Program-made: the position numbers and the translations under genes
The notes under the pieces: model-generated
Told to the model about the DNA's origin: nothing
Database searches by the model: none
What the model saw: the letters and a program-made list of their open reading frames with translations, nothing else
NCBI GenBank assembly: GCA_032718565.1
Contig: JAVGVS010000186.1
Location: forward strand, 1-64,000
Direction: 5' to 3'
Length of the DNA: 64,000 bases
Source of the DNA: Distichodus sexfasciatus
Lineage: Eukaryota; Chordata; Actinopteri; Characiformes; Distichodontidae
Part shown: positions 13,357 to 26,476 of the stretch, one piece after another
How the letters are laid out: each line of letters starts with the position of its first letter
How positions within the stretch are numbered: the first letter of the stretch is position 1

Positions 13357-13847
13357 TACTGCCCTCAAAAGTTTGGAAAGCATACAACAAGAAATAGGGT
13401 TTTGGACAGTATTACTTACTTAGATCCTTTTAATTTGTGATAATGTTGCTAGTAGAGACCTTTACAGTTTATACACAAGAAAACCCTTGAGAATTTTTGG
13501 ATTCGTCAAAATATCCACCGTGTAGCTGTTACAGCTCTGCCATAATCAGAGGCGTCGACCGGTCAATCAGCAATCAATTATTGGGCTATTAAAATTGCTG
13601 ACCAAAAAATCTTTTTAAAAAGCCTGGAGCCAAGATTTAAACCAGTAACCAGACATGTCACAGCTGGCAAAAGGAGGCCGTCTGACTCTAGCGTGGATAT
13701 CCTGCCATTGTGATGTAGTCAAGAAAATTGATTGTGCTGGTATCCGAAGATAATGTCAAGTTACTTTAATGTATTTGCAGCAAAAAATGATGAGGATTTA
13801 TGCTGATATCGTCCAAAACCCCACTTTGCCAGGAGCGTTCCCAAGCA
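13357..13847. mobile_element. Second copy of the Tc1-type miniature element (inverted relative to 57038)
   Basis: Begins CTGCCCTCAAAAGTTTGG, then GGGTTTTGGACAGTA and TTTTAATTTGTGATAATG, matching the reverse complement of 57038-57581. It ends with the GTCCAAAACCCCACTTTGCC block near 13830. The last bases are degenerate. Shared internal sequence includes a CAGACATGTCACAGCTGGCA-like stretch. Confidence 0.7.
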
Positions 13848-14901
13848 TTACCAAAACCCATAAATCTTTTTCACGCTGTACTGACTATTACAAATTAATT
13901 CACCGCCACTCAATGATTTTTCACATTGCCTCCAGGAAGATAAACAACGAAAACAGCTAAAAACAACAAAAAGGAATTATGCTGATTTTAAGTGCTAGCG
14001 ATCATATTTACAACCTACTCTCCTTCTCAGGTGTGAGGGTTAGGGACAGCACGGAACTAGGCGTGAGGATTTAATAAGCTCGTTCTTCCTCCTTTTTTCC
14101 TTCATGTTGGTATTTACGCTCACTTTAAGGAGCAGGGACCGCATCGTAGGATGTGTGATTGTCTCTGCGATGGCGATGAAGGCAGTCGACGATGTTTTAT
14201 GTATTTATCTGGAAAACCCGTTTATATGCTGCATTTTTGTTTTATTCATGTTGGGGGGTATAGGGGAACTGTACGCTGATGCAGCATCCGAGCCGGAGGA
14301 CGTTTAAAAAACAATAGTGGCCAAAAAGTTGTAGCTCAAGTGGCTTTAAGTCGAGGGCTGGGACGATTTCCTATTTATTTCCCATTCTTTGTCTTCGGAA
14401 ATAATTTGATGTTTTCTCACATCATTTATAAATGTAATGATTTAATAATTGTTGAAATATTGAAAATGTTTTCTAATGGCTTTAAAAAGAGTTTTTAACT
14501 TTATTCCTTTCATCTCTCCAAAGTTAAACTTCATTATAGGAAAAGGTTAATCATGTTTTTGCTCCAAATGACCTGTGTTGGCCGTGGTCACAACAGGCCA
14601 GGTTTTCCTCCGATAAAGTTTATACTTTTATCAACATTTTATGAACCTAAACATTAATTAGACAAGCACTAATATGAAGGCAACCTCCAGTAGACTTGGC
14701 TTTTTCATACCGTTTCCCCATCTGGTTCTGGCTGGAAGTTTCGCCGCAGGAACTGTAAACACTGCAGCAAGATGAGTTTTTAATGACAGCAGCGAAGCTC
14801 AGCATCATAATTGATTAGACGTGCCAAAGACGTCATGTGTCTTATTCCGACTGTAGTTTAATGCGGTGTTGAATTTTGTTTAGTATTGTATCCAATTGGA
14901 G

Positions 14902-14902
<1 letters not shown>

Positions 14903-14960
<58 letters not shown>
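14903..14960 (+). repeat. (TA)n microsatellite
   Basis: About 29 uninterrupted TA units, followed by AT-rich degenerate sequence to about 15120. Confidence 0.95.
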
Positions 14961-14962
<2 letters not shown>

Positions 14963-15189
14963 TATATATCTGTTGAGAATTATACTCTTGGTGTCTATAA
15001 AATTAATATATAATCATATATATTTTATAATGAATATATAATATTTATATATTTGATTTATGAATTAAGATATAATTTCTACAATATGTAATTCATTGAA
15101 TCATAATTATATAATAAAGCATTCTAATTCAAATTTATTTTCTAAACATTATATTCTATTTTTGTTCTTCCTTTTCATGATTAATTATG

Positions 15190-15190
15190 A

Positions 15191-15224
<34 letters not shown>
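15190..15224 (+). repeat. (ATT)n microsatellite
   Basis: About eleven ATT units in AT-rich DNA. Confidence 0.9.
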
Positions 15225-15225
<1 letters not shown>

Positions 15226-15815
15226 AAAGAAACCATTTTGAAACATTGGGCGGTCTTCTTAATCGATTACAATGGTAATTTAAAGCTAAATTGAACCTAA
15301 CATGTTCAACTACACATGTAGTATAATAATCCATTATATAATAATTACAATACATAATCTAGATATCTTTTCCGCCGTGGCACAAAGTGTTTCGGTTGTT
15401 TGTTGTAGTTGGAGTTTTTTCGGTGACCGATCGGCCCGTCCTTCCGTGAAAATCGGCGGGCAGATGTTAACCATGCAATAATTCATGATTATCTTCAATA
15501 AACTACCCTTTACTTGAGGTTTTAGTCGGCGGTGGCGGGAACAATGAAGCAGCGCGCTGTACGAGCCGAGACAGCTGTCTGTAAAAACAAAAAGCTCATA
15601 AGAAAAGATTCCGCGGGCCTTTACCGTAACAAAGTCAGGGGAAAGGTAAATGTTTAAGGGAGGTTAGGACACCAAGAGCAACAACGCTTTGCAGGTGACG
15701 TTCTTCGATTGCTTTCTTAACTCTCCAGGTGTATGAAACGATACATCGTACCATACATCGACTCAATGGACAGCATTTCGACGTCTGCCGATATCACGAG
15801 TACAAAGTAACCAAG

Positions 15816-16192
15816 TGTCACGGCTCGCCTCTTAGGTTTTGCCTGGTGACAGCTGGAGGCAGCCCTGCACTTTTATTTTGTCTTTGTCTTTTTATCTTTT
15901 GATTTCCATGTGTTCTGCCTTGTTTTACCTAGATTTACTAGATTACCATTTCACCTGTGGATGGATTTGAATTTTAGCATGATTGATATAATTTATACTC
16001 CTGTCTTTGCCTGTCCTCACAACCTCGTTACCTTCCATGTATTTGTGCTCTTTTTTGTCTGCTTCTATTTTTTGGTGATGAGTGACTTTCAGCTTGTTTT
16101 GACTCTCGAGCCTGGTTTTGGTTTGTTCAATAAAGATGTCATGCGAATGTGCCTGCCTCCAGCTTATTACTCCAGCAGACATCAAGAGGACA
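15816..16192 (+). mobile_element. Dispersed element resembling the solo LTR-like unit at 41693
   Basis: Starts TGTCACGG, has a similar pyrimidine/TG-rich body with repeated CTTTGCCTGTCC-like words, and has AATAAA at 16129-16134 near its 3' end, paralleling the 41693-42185 element. The right boundary is uncertain and no target duplication was found. The open frame at 15910-16197 within it shows no protein similarity I recognise. Confidence 0.35.
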
Positions 16193-17674
16193 GTTAGTGA
16201 TATTGATATTATTCAGTCCACGAGCAAAGCACACAAGATAATCCTCAAGTACAATTACTCAAAAAATTTTAATTACTGGAGTTAGCAGGTAGTAAATCCC
16301 CTACAGAACTCATCCGCGATACAATATTATATCCAATTCAACAGACAATGATTAGAAGCATCTGCTCTGAGTTAGCAATCAATATGAGAGAACATCATAT
16401 GCTGATTTAACACATGCTTCCATCACTTATCAAATCACCAAAATCAACTGGAATAAAATATAACGACATTTTTATTCCTGAGCTCATCCAGACATTTAAA
16501 TGAAATAACATTTAAGTCTGTATGCATGGTGTCTGATACGGCTGTTTTATTTTGGATCGATGGCACAGAGCTTGCCCCAGTCAATGAATCAATGTATCAA
16601 TGTTGATCAGTATCTCGTTACACTAGTGCAGAATCCACGACATTTCTACAAGGCATTCAAAATTGACATTCCAATGTGAAAATAAAAATGTAAAGATGGC
16701 AACATTGGTTTAATATATTGGTTTAATATTCCAAGTTTGATGTACCTTGTTACTATATTTTCAAGACTAATGAAGCCTAAAAACCATTTATACGATGGTG
16801 ACTAAATTACAGCCAACACAACTTATGACCCCAAAAGCGATTGACAATCCCGTAACTATAGGTGACACCGCATTGATGATTTTGATTGGCTTATATTTGC
16901 CAACATCTCAACATGTGTCAAAATGTTTAGCATAGCAGTGGGAGTTGAAGTGTGTGGTAACGAATTTCTGGTAAATTAAGTATATGTGGGTGGAGATGCT
17001 GGACAATGCTATGACCATATACACAAATAAAATACGTGTCTGGCCCGGTGCAACTGCTTAATTGACTCTGTAATGTAACATTATTTATAAGCACTAACAG
17101 TCAATTTTATCTCTTTTGAACCTTTGAATCCATGATGATACCTACCTTGAAACCATAATTGGGGTAAGTTCATTAGCGTTAGTTATTAGAATATTAACTA
17201 GATAGTAGTTGTTGAAATATAAATATAGTTCTAAAGCTCATACATAGATTTGTATGCATTTTAAACTAAGAAGGTTTGGTCCTGGTCAGTACTTGAATAG
17301 GAGACCTACTACATCTACTACTACAATAATGATAATGATTTTTATATTTGTTTTATTTATTAAACCGAGCTGAAATTTGAATACTAATACTGTTTATCTA
17401 ACCTATGTATTTTTCTGACTCCGCCCATGAGCATAACTTCTTTTTCAAAGCTGGTTTGTCTCTCATCAAGTACTGACCAGGGACAAATCCTAGTTGCTAG
17501 CATTATAGCTAACTACAGTAACAACATATACTATACTTGCTAAGTACACTATGTTGGTGCTAATATAGTTAGCAATATGCTTTTAGAGGAAAACACCCCT
17601 GATCACGTCTCAAGTCTGCTCAGTCCCAGCTCTTGGAGGCTACATGGCTCATTCTGTATTATGGAAATAATGTA

Positions 17675-18203
17675 CACTGATCAAAGATGTGGTGCACCTT
17701 CCCATTCAATGTTTTATTCTTTATTATCATGACTATTTCCATTGTAGATTCTCACTGAAGGCACTATGAATGAACACATATGGAATTATGTAATAAACAA
17801 CAAGTGTGAAATAACCCAGAACATGTTTTATATCTTAGATTCTTGAAAATAACCAGCCTTTGCTTTGATCACTGCTTTGCACACTCTTGTCATTCTCTCG
17901 ATGAGCTTCATGAGGTAGTCACCTGAAATGGTTTTCAACAATCTTGAAGGAGTTCCTGCACATGCTGAGAACTTGGTGGCCCTTTTGCCTTCACTCTGCA
18001 ATCTCGATTGGGTTTGGTCAGGTGACCGTGGAGGCCAGGCCATGTGGCGCAGCACTCCATCACTCTCCTTCTGGGTCAAATAGCCTTTACACAGTTCATT
18101 CATAGTTTTGATGCCTTTAGTGAGAATCTACAATGTAAATAGTAATGAAAATAAAGAAAAAACATTGAATGGGACGGTGTGTCCAAACTTTTGACTGGTA
18201 GTG
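17675..18203 (-). mobile_element. Tc1/mariner element relic with transposase C-terminal remnant
   Basis: The right end reads (inverted) CACTACCAGTCAAAAGTTTG, followed by GACACACCGTCCC. The left end is a decayed version, and both are flanked by TA. On the minus strand (18103-17828) the decayed frame contains WPPRSPDQ, resembling the WPxxSPDLNP block of Tc1 transposases, then KTISGDYLMKLIERM and RVCKAVIKAKAGYF, a known fish Tc1-like C terminus. The catalytic upstream part is missing. Confidence 0.8.
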
Positions 18204-19862
18204 TATATGGTGGCGCTATATATGTCAATTAATTGTAATCTGTATATTTGCAAAAGTACAAATTTGGAAACTGGGAAAGAACTTGTTGCTGACTTTTTCA
18301 TTTTAGTTCTGCAAACTAAAATATTATTGTTTGTTGATTTTAAATACAGCCCAAGTGGCAATTAGTGGGGTCTAAGTATGCAAAATAAGTAAAGCAGTAC
18401 ATATACACTCACACATATACACTAAACAAAAAGAAGTAACATTAAGCAAATAATAACAATGTACACGTTGACAATGGACATATTTAAAGGGAATGCAAGT
18501 CATACAGTAATTTACAGGAAATTACAATAAATTTCATTAATTCATTTGTACAAAAGCTGAATTTGTTTTCAGGTAAAGGCAGTTGCTTCCGTAGGAAAGC
18601 ATTTTGGGTGTTAAGAAAAGTTTTCGGTGGAGGGAATTTTACCAAGATTACATTTTTGGTAGAGAGGTTGGAGGGTTTGGGCTTTGTCCAAAATGAATAT
18701 TTTTTTTATCATGAGAAGTTCTAGTTTCAACCCTGAAGGTTAACAGAAGGTGAACGTGAAAGCACCGATTCGCCTTAACGCGATTTGCACATCTCTAATC
18801 AGTAACGAGATATTTTTAGTCTGAAACACCGCTAATTAAATACACTCAATCTCAAAAAGGGCCACAACGTTCTTCTAAACTTCTTTCTAAACTCGTTAAA
18901 CTCGTTACCGCTAGCGATAAAGACGGCGTAATTGCGAAGGTAGAAAGAAGCCGCAATGAGAAACGTGGCAGAAGATTCTAGCATGTAGCCCGACTGTATT
19001 CTTCTCTTAATGCATCAAGTTTATAAAACTAAACGAGTGTTGTGAAACGATGTTAATTGCTGCTTAAAGCAGAAAGGAAGCAAGCAAGTGATGCTATTTT
19101 TGCCGTGGGGGAAATCAAAATTACCTCTCCAGCTTTCACTAACGCAATCGAGTGCATCTGAAGAGACGGCAATTACGTAGGTTTTAGCAGCTTTGCTAAA
19201 AGTGCTTAACAACTTCTCCACTGTGACTCCAAAAAGGCAGCTTTGAAGCTTTGGACATATCAGACCAATTTTCATTATTATTTCACTCTTATATTCTGAA
19301 TTAACTTATTATTATTTTTATTATTATTATTATTATTCATTAAAAATGTAGCTAAAGTATTGAGTGAAAAAACTACTATTATTAACGACAATATTTTCGT
19401 ATTAATGATGCGTGACGGCTTTAACAGACCAAAATCAATCATAATTGTCAGTTCTTGGATTTGTATATCATATATGTTTTAACTGTGCACCTGCGAGTCC
19501 TGCAAAACTCAAAAAGTAGTTTTCCAGAAACGCATTGTTAATGCAATTGAACAGTCATATCTATTAACAGTAGCTTATAATGTAGCTACTTTTAAACAGC
19601 TACTGTTTTAAAGCAGCTTTGCTAACATGGTATATTTTACCAAGTTGTTTAGAATAATCATTTTTTATACATTTTATGCATGTTTATATATTAGTAATCT
19701 ATTAAGACAGTAGCTTGCAGTGTAACTTTTAATCAGAAGTAGCATGCATCTTGAACTACCGTTAAAAATATTTCCCCAGCACTGATAAAGCATGATGACA
19801 ATGAAATGTGTGCAACTAATTTGAGATATTATTTTAACGATGCTGCTGGTGTGTTCTGGCAG

Positions 19863-20059
19863 TGGTAATCGCGGTGTTGGTGCTGGTGCTGCTGCTGGTG
19901 CTGCTCGTAGTTTTACGCTACATGTACCGCCACAAGGGCACCTACCACACCCACGAGGCCAAGGGCAGCGAGTTGGCCGAGAGCGCTGACTCAGCCCTGA
20001 GGGCAGACCCGGTACTGCAAGAGGCCGTGCAGCAAAGCAACAAGGAGTACTTCATATGA
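19863..20059 (+). CDS. cntnap5: Contactin-associated protein (CNTNAP/Caspr family, probably CNTNAP5), last coding exon only
   Basis: C-terminal end of a neuronal cell-adhesion protein of the neurexin IV/Caspr family. A splice acceptor (CAG at 19860-19862) opens the exon in the middle of a codon, and TGA at 20057-20059 ends it. The 65 residues comprise a leucine/valine-rich transmembrane span (about residues 1-18) and the juxtamembrane block RYMYRHKGTYHT, which in this family binds band-4.1 proteins. Next comes the conserved EAKGSELAESAD stretch, and the C-terminal EYFI resembles a class II PDZ ligand. These features are typical of CNTNAP2/4/5 tails; the AESAD...A.DP..Q pattern and EYFI ending favour CNTNAP5, but the exact paralogue is inferred. 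The extracellular discoidin, laminin-G and EGF exons are not found in the window and must lie to the left. A GTG codon overlaps the acceptor; it is not a start. Confidence 0.88.
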
Positions 20060-21506
20060 CGCAACACAGCTTTTGTTCTGGACATAAACTGATCAGAAAT
20101 GAAATGAAAAGTGATAGGCCTGGAGTATAGACGTTCACTCTGTCCGGAAGTCACGAACCAATGTTACGGAGACAAGTTCAATTTCCATCGTCTGGAAACT
20201 CATATATTACAAATTGTATGACGTATGAAATGTTTTATATTATGTGTTTTATACAGGATCTAAATGTCAATTCGGTTGCTAGGCGTGGTCAAAGTTGCAC
20301 GACTTCAAGTCAAATTATGGATACTTCTGCTCAAATGTTACGTCAGTAATTACTGCTCACTTCTACTAACTTCTAAAAGGGAATACAAATATTTTGCTAC
20401 ATTCACATGATCAATGTTGGGAAGGTGACTTTTAAAATGTATTCCACTTCAGAATATAGAATACATGCCCTAAATGTCATTTGTAATGGGTTCCGTTATA
20501 TTACTCAATGTTAGCAACATATTCTGAATACTTTTACAACTGTATGAATGTGGCAATCACACCCTTCATATTCTGCCCTCTTTCCTCTTCTAATGTGAAG
20601 TGATGACTGAATTTCCAAGAGATAAATGCATTTCTGTCCTGGCTGCGTGTTGCTGGCTCCAGCTGTGACTCCTCCATTGTGTGACTGCGGCAACTTAAAT
20701 GTACGTTTGCATTAGAATGTTCTAAAGGGCTTCCGGTGATGAATGGAACTGCCCAAATTTATTAGAGAGAGGATAAACACGTGAAACAGAAACATACTGT
20801 CATGTAATCCATTCTCATTACCACCTATTTAGACTGTAACTGTAATGGAATACAATTACCCATAATTTGTAATCTGAATACGCATCGCCGCTCCATGTAT
20901 TCCATTACTCCCCCACACTGGACATGAGCTGAAAAACATGCAAAGTTTGCAAACTTTGAAAAACTTTAAAAGTGACGTAACAACAATTCACATGTTAAAA
21001 ATTCAAAGTCAGGCTGTACTATGTTATATATGTGTTAAGTAAACATTGCAAATTATAATTAACACTGTATATCTATATCTTTAAGATTTTTGCAATGTTT
21101 AGCACTAACAATTGATGCTAGCATCAAAATGGCAAGTTTACAAAATCAACAGTAATTATACCTAGAGGTGCCTTCTTGAAACTGTGTATTGATGGTTTCA
21201 TTGTATATGTGCATCGAAATGAGAACTTTGCCCTTAAATTTGGCAAATGTTGACTGATTTTCAAAATCCTTCCACTGATATATTCTGAATTACATTTTAA
21301 CAATTATATTGACTATTATATTGCACACTACATTGTAAACTCAAAACTACAATATTTTATGAACTGGGAATAATCACAAATGGCAATATTTTCTTATTGA
21401 CCAAACATACCAACTTAAATAGTGATCAACAAAATATCAATTTGTGATCAAATTCTACAATACTTTTCTGTTTTTGCAATTACAAGTTGAAACCATTGTT
21501 AAAATT

Positions 21507-21617
21507 GGGCAATTGGTAGCGTAATGATGGCGGAGTTGGCCCTGTGATTGGAGAGTTGCCAGTCCCGGACCGGGAAAGGTACCACTAAGGTACTCCTGGG
21601 CAAGGTACCATCCCCAA
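21507..21617 (+). repeat. tRNA-derived SINE, 5' half
   Basis: TTGGTAGCGTAATGATGG (box A), GAGAGTTGCCAGTCCCGGAC (decayed box B) and AAAGGTACCACTAAGGTACT are present. The 3' half is missing and an opposite-strand copy follows immediately. Confidence 0.75.
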
Positions 21618-21629
21618 ATGAGACGTCTG

Positions 21630-21808
21630 AATGTGACCCATCGGTGAAGGAGCAATGGGCAGCTTTTTTGGCAGCACCTGGGAAGCAGTGCTAGCCGACG
21701 GTACCTTGCTCATAAGTACCCCACATGGTACCTTTACCGTTCTGGGACTTGAACAGGTGTTCCTCCAATCATGGGACCAACTCCCTAACCATTACAGTCC
21801 CCATTACT
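21630..21808 (-). repeat. tRNA-derived SINE, inverted neighbour of the preceding copy
   Basis: The minus-strand copy includes CTGCCCATTGCTCCTTCACC, a CCAGGTGCTGCC centre, GGTACCATGTGGGGTACTTA and a box-B-like GTTCAAGTCCCAGAAC. It lies tail to tail with 21507-21617. Confidence 0.75.
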
Positions 21809-22030
21809 CCACCAACTGTCCCACTAATCGGTCAACATTTCCCAGGTATGGGCAAAGTTACATGGCTGCCATTTATGAGTCAGTGTACACGTCAGTGGTA
21901 AAATTACCAAAGTTTTTATTTTTACTTACTGTGAACATGAAACTGCATGAATGCTGAGTTCGACATGAATCTGTGGTGTGGGTGAATGGAGGCACTGCAT
22001 GTGAAACGACTCCAAAATAAAGCCTGAAAT

Positions 22031-25000
22031 GACTGTTAAATTACTCAGGCGAGAGTGAGCCAGAAGAGAACGAGAACTGTGCTGTTATTTGCATGCAAAT
22101 ATTATAAAATGTCAGGACTGTATTTGTTTGTCTCTAACAGGACGGCAGACATCGTCTGACCTTGTATTAAACTTGCAAAAGCCCACAGTGCTGTCTGTAC
22201 ATAAATTTACAGCAAGACAGAATGGATTTGGACAATTTGAGGCAAAATTTAATGTAATCTAATCTAATCTAAAATTTAATTCAATCTAAATAAATGAGAT
22301 TTAAAAATGAGTAAATTTACACAAGTGCCTGATTAAAATGGAAAGATTTCAAATCTTTAAAAAGTAGCTCATTATTTTATGACAAAATGAATACAAAAGC
22401 TCTTAATTTTAATCAGACTCTTAAAGTAAGTTATGTCATTGCAAAATCTCTGTTATTATGATTAAATTAAGAGTATTTTCTCTTTTTTTTTGTTCTTTTT
22501 AAACTTTTCTTTCCTTATTTATCTTGATATTTTCTGATGTTAAAAAGTCTTAATGGAAAAAAAAAAAACACACTTAAAAAAAAAAAAAATCAGGCACTAG
22601 TTCCCTCATTTCAAAACTTTAACTAAATAAAGTGAGGCTTTGAATTAAATCTTTTTTTAATAGTTACAATTTTTTGAGTAAAATCTCTTAATTTTAGTAT
22701 GTAAATTAATTTATTAAAGAAATTAAGATTTTTTTGCATCAAACACTATTTAAAAATATATAATTTATTTTAACCTTTTCATTTTCATGAATTTGTGCTT
22801 GAGTCTTTTCATCAGTAAGTGTAACGATGGAAAGATTGACGTCTTCCAGCCTTAAATATTCCACTTTTAGGCCTTTGCTGCTTTTAAGTTTGCAGCCGCT
22901 CTGTCTGAAGTGAAGAGCATTGTGCTAAAGTATAGACTTGAAATGAAGAAATCTGGGTCAGCTTCTAATTACATACACACAGCATCGTATATGAAAATAT
23001 GAGAAAAGCTCCTGCGTGTGAAATCATAAGGATTATTCAGTGGGTTCATGAGCATTATGAGTATATATATTTAAATCAATATTTTTCTGAAAGCTTATGA
23101 TGTAAAAACCTCAACGCTGGGAGGAAGCCTCATAATTGGTGCTGAGGTGTTTGTGCGGATTCTACTCTCGCCTTTCACATTACCGAACCCAAAACCCTTT
23201 TATTCTCTGAGCCAAAGAAGTCTTAACGTTTATTGGAGCTAAATTCATATAGTCAACATTATATAATCTTTCTGGAAAAAAACAGACACGAGGAGTCCTT
23301 CACTCTGCGACCAAGGAAACTCCTTGCACATCTGTTTGAACTGAAAAAGCTACAGTGTAACTGTAAAAGGTACAACATGAATGTAAAAGCTAAAATGCAA
23401 ATAACAAACAAGTCAATTTCAAGAACAATTATCATTTTTTTGCAATGACACATTTAAAAGAATGTCAAAAGCACATTGATTGATACATTAATTTTAAATT
23501 AAACACTTTTCCCCAAAAATAACTTTTATATAACTTGTGGCAAAACAAAGGCAAAGGCTCAACTTTTAATCAGGTATTTGTGTAATTTTTGTCATTACAA
23601 GTTATTTAGATAATATTAAGAGACACAAACAACAATTATCTTTTATTGCAACTACAAATGATAAAGTTCAAAACACTTTGATCCAGACACTTTTTAAACA
23701 TTTCTTGGGTTTTGCCTTGTGACATGACAGTTATCACAAACAGCATCACTTTCATTCTAATGATAAGTACAACAGCAAACAATAAAATGAGTTTGTCGTT
23801 GAATTTACAATTCAACAATTATCTTTTTTGCAGTTACAAACTGCAAAGAATGTTTTAAATGCTTTGCTCAAGACATTATATTGAGACATTTTAGCTTCTC
23901 ATTTAAGGTGCAGTGAGAAATATAATGATGTAAATAAATTCTTAACAGAAAACTTGTTGAATTTGGCCATGAATTGACTTTGGCTCACATCGTTAAGCTG
24001 AAAATGCTGTATATGAAAATTGTCCATTTACAAGGTGCAGTACATGTTTAAAGTGTGATGGGCACTTTAATAATCGATTAATTCTGAATGCAACTGTAAC
24101 AGACAATCAGGAAACATTATGAGCAAAGTTATCAGCAATGGTACAGAACTCCTTTTCTGACTAACCGTAACCGTTAATGCTGCTAACCGTAAAGGCTGTT
24201 AATGCTGATGCAGAATTTTCCAGAAATCTTACGGGAAAGTATCGGCATGTCAAGAAAAGGTTGAATCATAACCAAATAAAGGTGTCCATTTGTTGCAAAA
24301 ACAGTACAATAAATCTATATATTGCAAACACAACATCATTCAGATTTTCTTCTTCCTTAATTCATCGTCTCAAGCATGTGGAATACAACACTCATCTTCA
24401 GCTCCTAACACCCTTCCTCTTCCCAGTTTTTTTCCTTTTTCCAGGCCAAACTTTTTGTTAAAAAAAAAAGAGTTTACTTGTCGTCACCAGAAACGACAAG
24501 TTGCGAAAAGCGCTATTGACATGACGACGCAATTATCGCCCGGCTGGGTCCGAGGTCCCGGGGTCAACATCAAATACGCAAGATGAGACTTGCTTTTATT
24601 CCTCCTGTTTTTTTATCTCTTTTTCTATCCTCCGCACTCCTGGAAATGAAAATTAGCCTTAAACAGCCCCAGCGTGCGCCAGAAATGAAAACACCGAGTC
24701 GCTAAAGCTCCATTTGGCAGCTGAAGAAGTCTCGGTGGAAAATGTCGGTGAAAAGAAGAGGTTCAGAGTGGGAGTTGAAGTTGGAAGACAAAGTTTTTCT
24801 TCAGCGCTGGGTCGAATGTTATTATATTTACATATACAAAAACTACAATGTGAATGCAAAACTGAAAGGTGAAAGCAAGAGTCACAAGATGAAAGCAAAC
24901 CACAAAATGATTACAAAAGCCTCAAGGAAAATGCAAGTCACAACACGAGTGAAAAATCCACATGTATGGGTAATGTGCAACAGAAGTGCATTAGCTACAA

Positions 25001-25930
25001 TACAACACAAATGCAAAAGCTACAACTCAAATGCAATAATCACCACAAGAAATCCAAAAGCCACAACGGAATGCAACAAGTACAACTCAAAAGCAAAAAA
25101 CTGATTGATCTGCAGTTGATCTGCATCTTTCCATTTGCATTTACATGAACTGATTTAAAAACCTAAGCTGTTAACACTGCAAACTCATAAAAGTTCAAAA
25201 TTTCATAAATTGACTTATTTTTGGCTTGTTGGTGCATCAAAGTGCAGCAGTGGAGTCTGAACTTTCTCCCTGGAAAGTCCAGGTCAAAAACAGACAGAAA
25301 CTCACACACACACTCAAGTGCACATCCAGCAAACACACAGTCATCAAAAATACAGCTTTACAATCTCAGAATTCCGACTTTAAGTAGAGAGTGTTTTTAC
25401 TCCAGCGCAGGACTAATGGAAGTACCTTTTATCACCGTCGCAGCTGCGGCGATTTTTAAAAATAAATGGCAATGCATGGGTTTTGATGGCTGCATGATTT
25501 ATTTATTTCAGAGAGGTTTGATTTAAACTAAAAGCAAATAATAAATATTCCATCTGAGAGCGGAATCACGCACGACTCGGGGAAATGTCAGAAATAAATT
25601 TGTGAAAATGGATGTTGGAGTGCTGCTCGGCTGTTCGGCCACTCGGCTCACAAGTGCAGGCCCTGGACTCGGATTCGGACTTTGATTCTGAGAAAAAATA
25701 TGGTGTGTGTGTTGTGTGTGTGGAGAGATGGATGTAGATGAATCATAACGGCAAAAATAAACATTTATATTGAGGTTAGTGGAAGTTCAATTGACATCAT
25801 TCTCCACACAACCTTGTGTTTTAACTTTTTACTAATTAAAAATAATAAATTTAAAAGAAAAATGCAACCATAAGAGGTCATAAGTGCATCCGACATAAAA
25901 CCTAGGGCCAAATCAAACATGCGAATCACA
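22031..25930. other. AT-rich intergenic stretch, no gene seen
   Basis: Poly(A)/poly(T)-rich DNA (22450-22750) and the degenerate short repeats near 23400 and 24830-25110. No coding region supported. Confidence 0.5.
24830..25110 (+). repeat. Degenerate short tandem repeat (CAAATGCAAAAGCTACAAC-like)
   Basis: Imperfect copies of a roughly 20-30 bp word built from ATGCAA, AAAGC and ACAAC run through this stretch. A similar patch is at 23350-23430. Open frames here reflect the repeat composition (K, N, S, T rich). Confidence 0.5.
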
Positions 25931-26056
25931 AACAGTTATTTCATACCGGATCGGTCGAAGCCCGGGTTAACTATGACCGTCACCGGTGCTGTTGACCTAC
26001 AGGGTGCCGGTGGAAATTGGGCTACTGTTGGTTGACGGAGGAGAGGAGGAAGGCGT

Positions 26057-26476
26057 TTGCGAGAGAAGAGAAAAGGCAAGAGTGTGGAACTGAAAGTAGG
26101 GACTTTGAATGTTGGCACTATGACAGGTAAAGCTAGGGAGCTGGTGGACATGATGCAGAGAAGGAAGGTGGATATACTGTGTGTTCAGGAGACCAGGTGG
26201 AAAGGTAGCAAGGATAGAAGTTTAGGAGAAGGGTTTAAGTTGTTCTACCATGGTGGAGATGGAAAGAGAAATGGAGTAGGAGTTATCCTGAAGGAGGAGT
26301 TTGTTGGGAACGTTCTGGAAGTGAACAGAGTGTCAGATAGGCTGATGAGTCTGAAGCTTGAAGTTGAAGGAGTAATGATCAATGTTGTTAGTGGTTATGC
26401 CCCACAGGTAGGATGTGAGCTAGAAGAGAAGCAGAATTTCTGGAGTGAGCTAGATGATTTGATGCAGCGTATATAG
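26057..26476 (+). pseudogene. RTE endonuclease N-terminal segment (broken open frame)
   Basis: Encodes about 139 residues of the exonuclease-endonuclease-phosphatase domain that nicks target DNA, including the glutamate motif QETRWKG. It stops at TAG 26474-26476, after which the homologous reading continues in another frame from 26485 (FNRH, STQVDYIL and QHRM motifs). It is part of the retrotransposon at 25940-28889. Confidence 0.85.

Larger units (their letters stand above)
13960..17670. other. AT-rich non-coding stretch, no gene seen
   Basis: Contains the TA and ATT microsatellites and the dispersed element at 15816-16192. No exon-like block with splice sites was recognised. It is probably part of the last CNTNAP intron. 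Confidence 0.5.
20060..22030 (+). other. Probable 3' UTR / downstream flank of the CNTNAP gene
   Basis: No further coding exon is seen. The first plain AATAAA on the + strand after the stop is near 22013-22018, so the 3' UTR could be about 2 kb long and would include the SINE pair at 21507-21808. An earlier, non-canonical poly(A) site is equally possible. The rest is unique-looking AT-rich sequence. Confidence 0.3.
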
